Shown here: positions 61,961-64,000 of the stretch, piece after piece
How positions within the stretch are numbered: position 1 is the stretch's first letter
Layout: each line of letters begins with the position of its first letter
Assembly (NCBI RefSeq): GCF_009727055.1
Contig: NC_052351.1
Coordinates: 9,734,324-9,798,323 of the forward strand
DNA length: 64,000 bases
Origin: Benincasa hispida
Lineage: Eukaryota; Streptophyta; Magnoliopsida; Cucurbitales; Cucurbitaceae
Reading direction: 5' to 3'
The notes under the pieces: generated by a model
Database searches by the model: none
What the model was told of the DNA's origin: nothing
The model's input: only the letters and a program-made list of their open reading frames with translations
Made by a program: the position numbers and the translations under genes

Positions 61961-62879
61961 AGTTTTGGCTATATGAAGGAGATATTCCATATATCTATGT
62001 TTTGGCCTTTATGATGAGAACAATAGAGAAATCACTACATTTCTAGTGTCCCTTCTTACTTTACAGAAGGGTCGATCTGCATCAAGCATGTAACGAGAAC
62101 ATCAGTAAGGAAAAAGGATAAAATATTTATCATTGTGAATCTTTATTGATAAAAGCTAAATAAATGAAGCTAAATGGTCAAATGTTCTCTATTTTCTAAT
62201 TTTTTTTTTTTCAAAGTTTTCATTTTTCCTCACAAACTTTTTAATCAACCAAACAAAATGATTCTTTACTAGAGTTTTTTTAGATGATATGATATTAAAT
62301 TTACGTTTACCTATTAACTTAAGTTTTTTTTGGGTTAATCGATGATTTAACACTAGCAAGTAAAAAGTATGAAATTTAGTTAATTTTCTTTAAATATCCT
62401 TAGCAATTCCATTTTAAAACTTAAAACATACTATATCCATAAAAAGAAAAGATTATACTTCAATATTAACAAATGAATCTCATGTACAAAATTAAAACCA
62501 AAATACACAAATAATTCATCTTTCATTATATCCATCCATATACAAACCAAAGATAAGAGAACAATTTCATTCATAAACAAATGAATATCCTAATTCCAAT
62601 ATGAAACAAAATACCTTATCATAATAATAACAAAAACACAACCTATGAATAACATTTATTAGAAAAAAGCAAAGAGAAGAAGAACCAACTAGTGCGTGCG
62701 ACGGTAATGTGTGACGGTAGTGTGCAATGGTGTGCGGAGGTAGCGTGCATTGGCGTTCGGCATTGGAGTGGTGGTTGTTTGTGTAAAAAAATGGAGGGGG
62801 AAGGGAAAATAACATGGAAAGGAAGAGTAGGGGGGAAAAGAAAGGAAAATTTTTGGGGGGAAAGAAGAAGTGAGTTTTT
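61961..62879. other. CACTA 5' region, noncoding
   Basis: AT-rich DNA upstream of the transposase start. 62690-62880 is GC-richer with GGGGGAAA runs and repeated GTGCG/GTGTG words. Open frames on both strands here have low-complexity content and no recognised domain. Confidence 0.5.
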
Positions 62880-63060
62880 TTAATGACTTTTTTTGCACAC
62901 AATATTTTGTCCGGATAAGTTTTAATTTTTGTCGGCATAATTTTTTTAAAAAAATATGCATGTTGCTCTATATTGGCCGACACATTAAATTTTCGTCAAG
63001 ATAAATATGCATATGGCAACAAAAATGAATGTGTTAGGAAAAAAATATCGAAGCAGGTAA
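62880..63060. mobile_element. probable sub-terminal region of the CACTA element (right end)
   Basis: On the minus strand ATGCCGACAAAAATT, GTGTCGGCCAAT and TTGACGAAAA occur, mirroring the CGTCGGCAAAAA words at 40115-40400. The terminal CACTA motif is not clear. Confidence 0.45.
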
Positions 63061-64000
63061 AAATTATTGGAGTGCTTTAATTTTTAAAATTATGACTAAT
63101 AAATATCTAAACTTTCAATTTTAACTCTAATAAGTCCCTAAAAAATGTCTAATAGATATATAAATTTTCAGTTTAGTATCTAAAAATCTTATAAAATATT
63201 GAAAATGCTTAAAAATTAATCATTGTATTAGATTAAAAAATATATATATGAAATTTTGTTTCTAATTGAATCTCAAATTTTGGATTTTGTAGCCAATAAT
63301 TATATTATATAGATTTTTTAAATGTATGGTTCTACGTATTAGACACATAAATCGAGATGTCAGTGATCTAGTATATATTTTTTTAAGTTTAAGAACTTTA
63401 TATGACACAAATTTAGAAGTTAATGAGCTAAATTTTTTAGCTTATATAAAGTTGTATCCCTTAATATGAAATTTTGGATCTACCATTATTTGTATGTCAG
63501 TAAGCTATGCTTGCTTTGACAATATTATATGGTTTGAATATTTTATCGATGTAACTAAAATTATATACACATGATCTTGTGCCCCCTATACAAAATCCTG
63601 GATTCACCATCGATTTGATATAAAATATGTCTTAACCATAAAAAAGTTTGTAGTTCAAATCCTTCTTAAAAATAATATTCATCAACCTTTTTTTCAAGAG
63701 AATAATGCTCCAATTGTTGGTACATATTACAAACAATACTCCAATATATCATTTAATTAAAATTAGAAATTAAGTTGAATTATATGTAGAGGTGTATGTA
63801 TGTATTTATATAAATCCTAGAGGGCGTTTCGCCCCGTGAATGAAGTCAATAAGTTTACCGTTAGGAAGTCTGTGTTTGGGATACAAAATCCTAAGATAAA
63901 GTTTTTCGATAAGTATGAAGATAAATTTTCTCGATAAATGTACAAACTTCAACAGTATTACTATTTGAAGTTAAATTGTTTAACACTATAGCCAAATAAC
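63061..64000. other. AT-rich intergenic DNA
   Basis: No ORF or recognised repeat. Contains AATTTTGGAT words and phrases like GTGCCCCCTATACAAAATCCTGGATTC seen in decayed plant repeats, but nothing that can be assigned. Confidence 0.45.

Noticed and set aside
62567..62983. 138-residue minus-strand ORF and overlapping plus-strand ORF
   Set aside because: Low-complexity content in the noncoding CACTA end; no similarity recognised.

Overview
This is plant nuclear DNA: AT-rich, intron-bearing genes with canonical GT-AG splice sites, and more than half of the window occupied by LTR retrotransposons, solo LTRs and a CACTA transposon. The protein families and the copia family look cucurbit-like (Cucurbitaceae), but that assignment is from recognition, not from a search. 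I see no rRNA or tRNA gene, CRISPR array or bacterial-type operon.

Layout. 1-10548: nested Ty3/gypsy Athila-type debris with tRNA-Asp-like primer sites, a gag-protease-RT-RNaseH frame with many lesions, and a solo LTR inside gag. 10553-11040: a 169-bp tandem repeat. 11408-13240: truncated solo copia LTR. 13241-18889: AT-rich intergenic DNA with small MITE-like repeats. 19030-22160 (+): intact four-exon STP-type hexose/H+ symporter gene. 22161-24530: intergenic. 24530-33170: segmental duplication with two small secreted LysM-protein genes on the minus strand (25287-29244 and 31974-32926), one with an intron expanded by repeats. 33825-36387 (-): intact seven-exon VAP4-type vesicle-associated (MSP-domain) protein gene. 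36565-39440: intergenic, then a stop-bearing fragment of an unidentified gene. 40115-63060: probably one degraded CACTA element with a TNP2 transposase on the minus strand, filled with two head-to-head, degenerate Ty1/copia elements (A, 40924 to about 48030, minus; B, about 48037-57876, plus) and a solo copia LTR (58793-60735) with a perfect 5-bp target duplication. 63061-64000: intergenic.

Only four host genes look functional: one sugar importer, two apoplastic LysM proteins and one ER/plasma-membrane-contact type VAP. They do not form a pathway. The rest is a record of transposition, in which shared lesions (gag deletion and protease DSG to DLG in copia A and B) point to a non-autonomous family.

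Assembly warnings: a complete Nextera mate-pair junction adapter is embedded at 9369-9406 between duplicated flanks, and two single N bases (4035, 13042) sit between unmerged duplicated contig ends. Intron-exon models were built by hand from splice motifs and family knowledge; no alignment was run.
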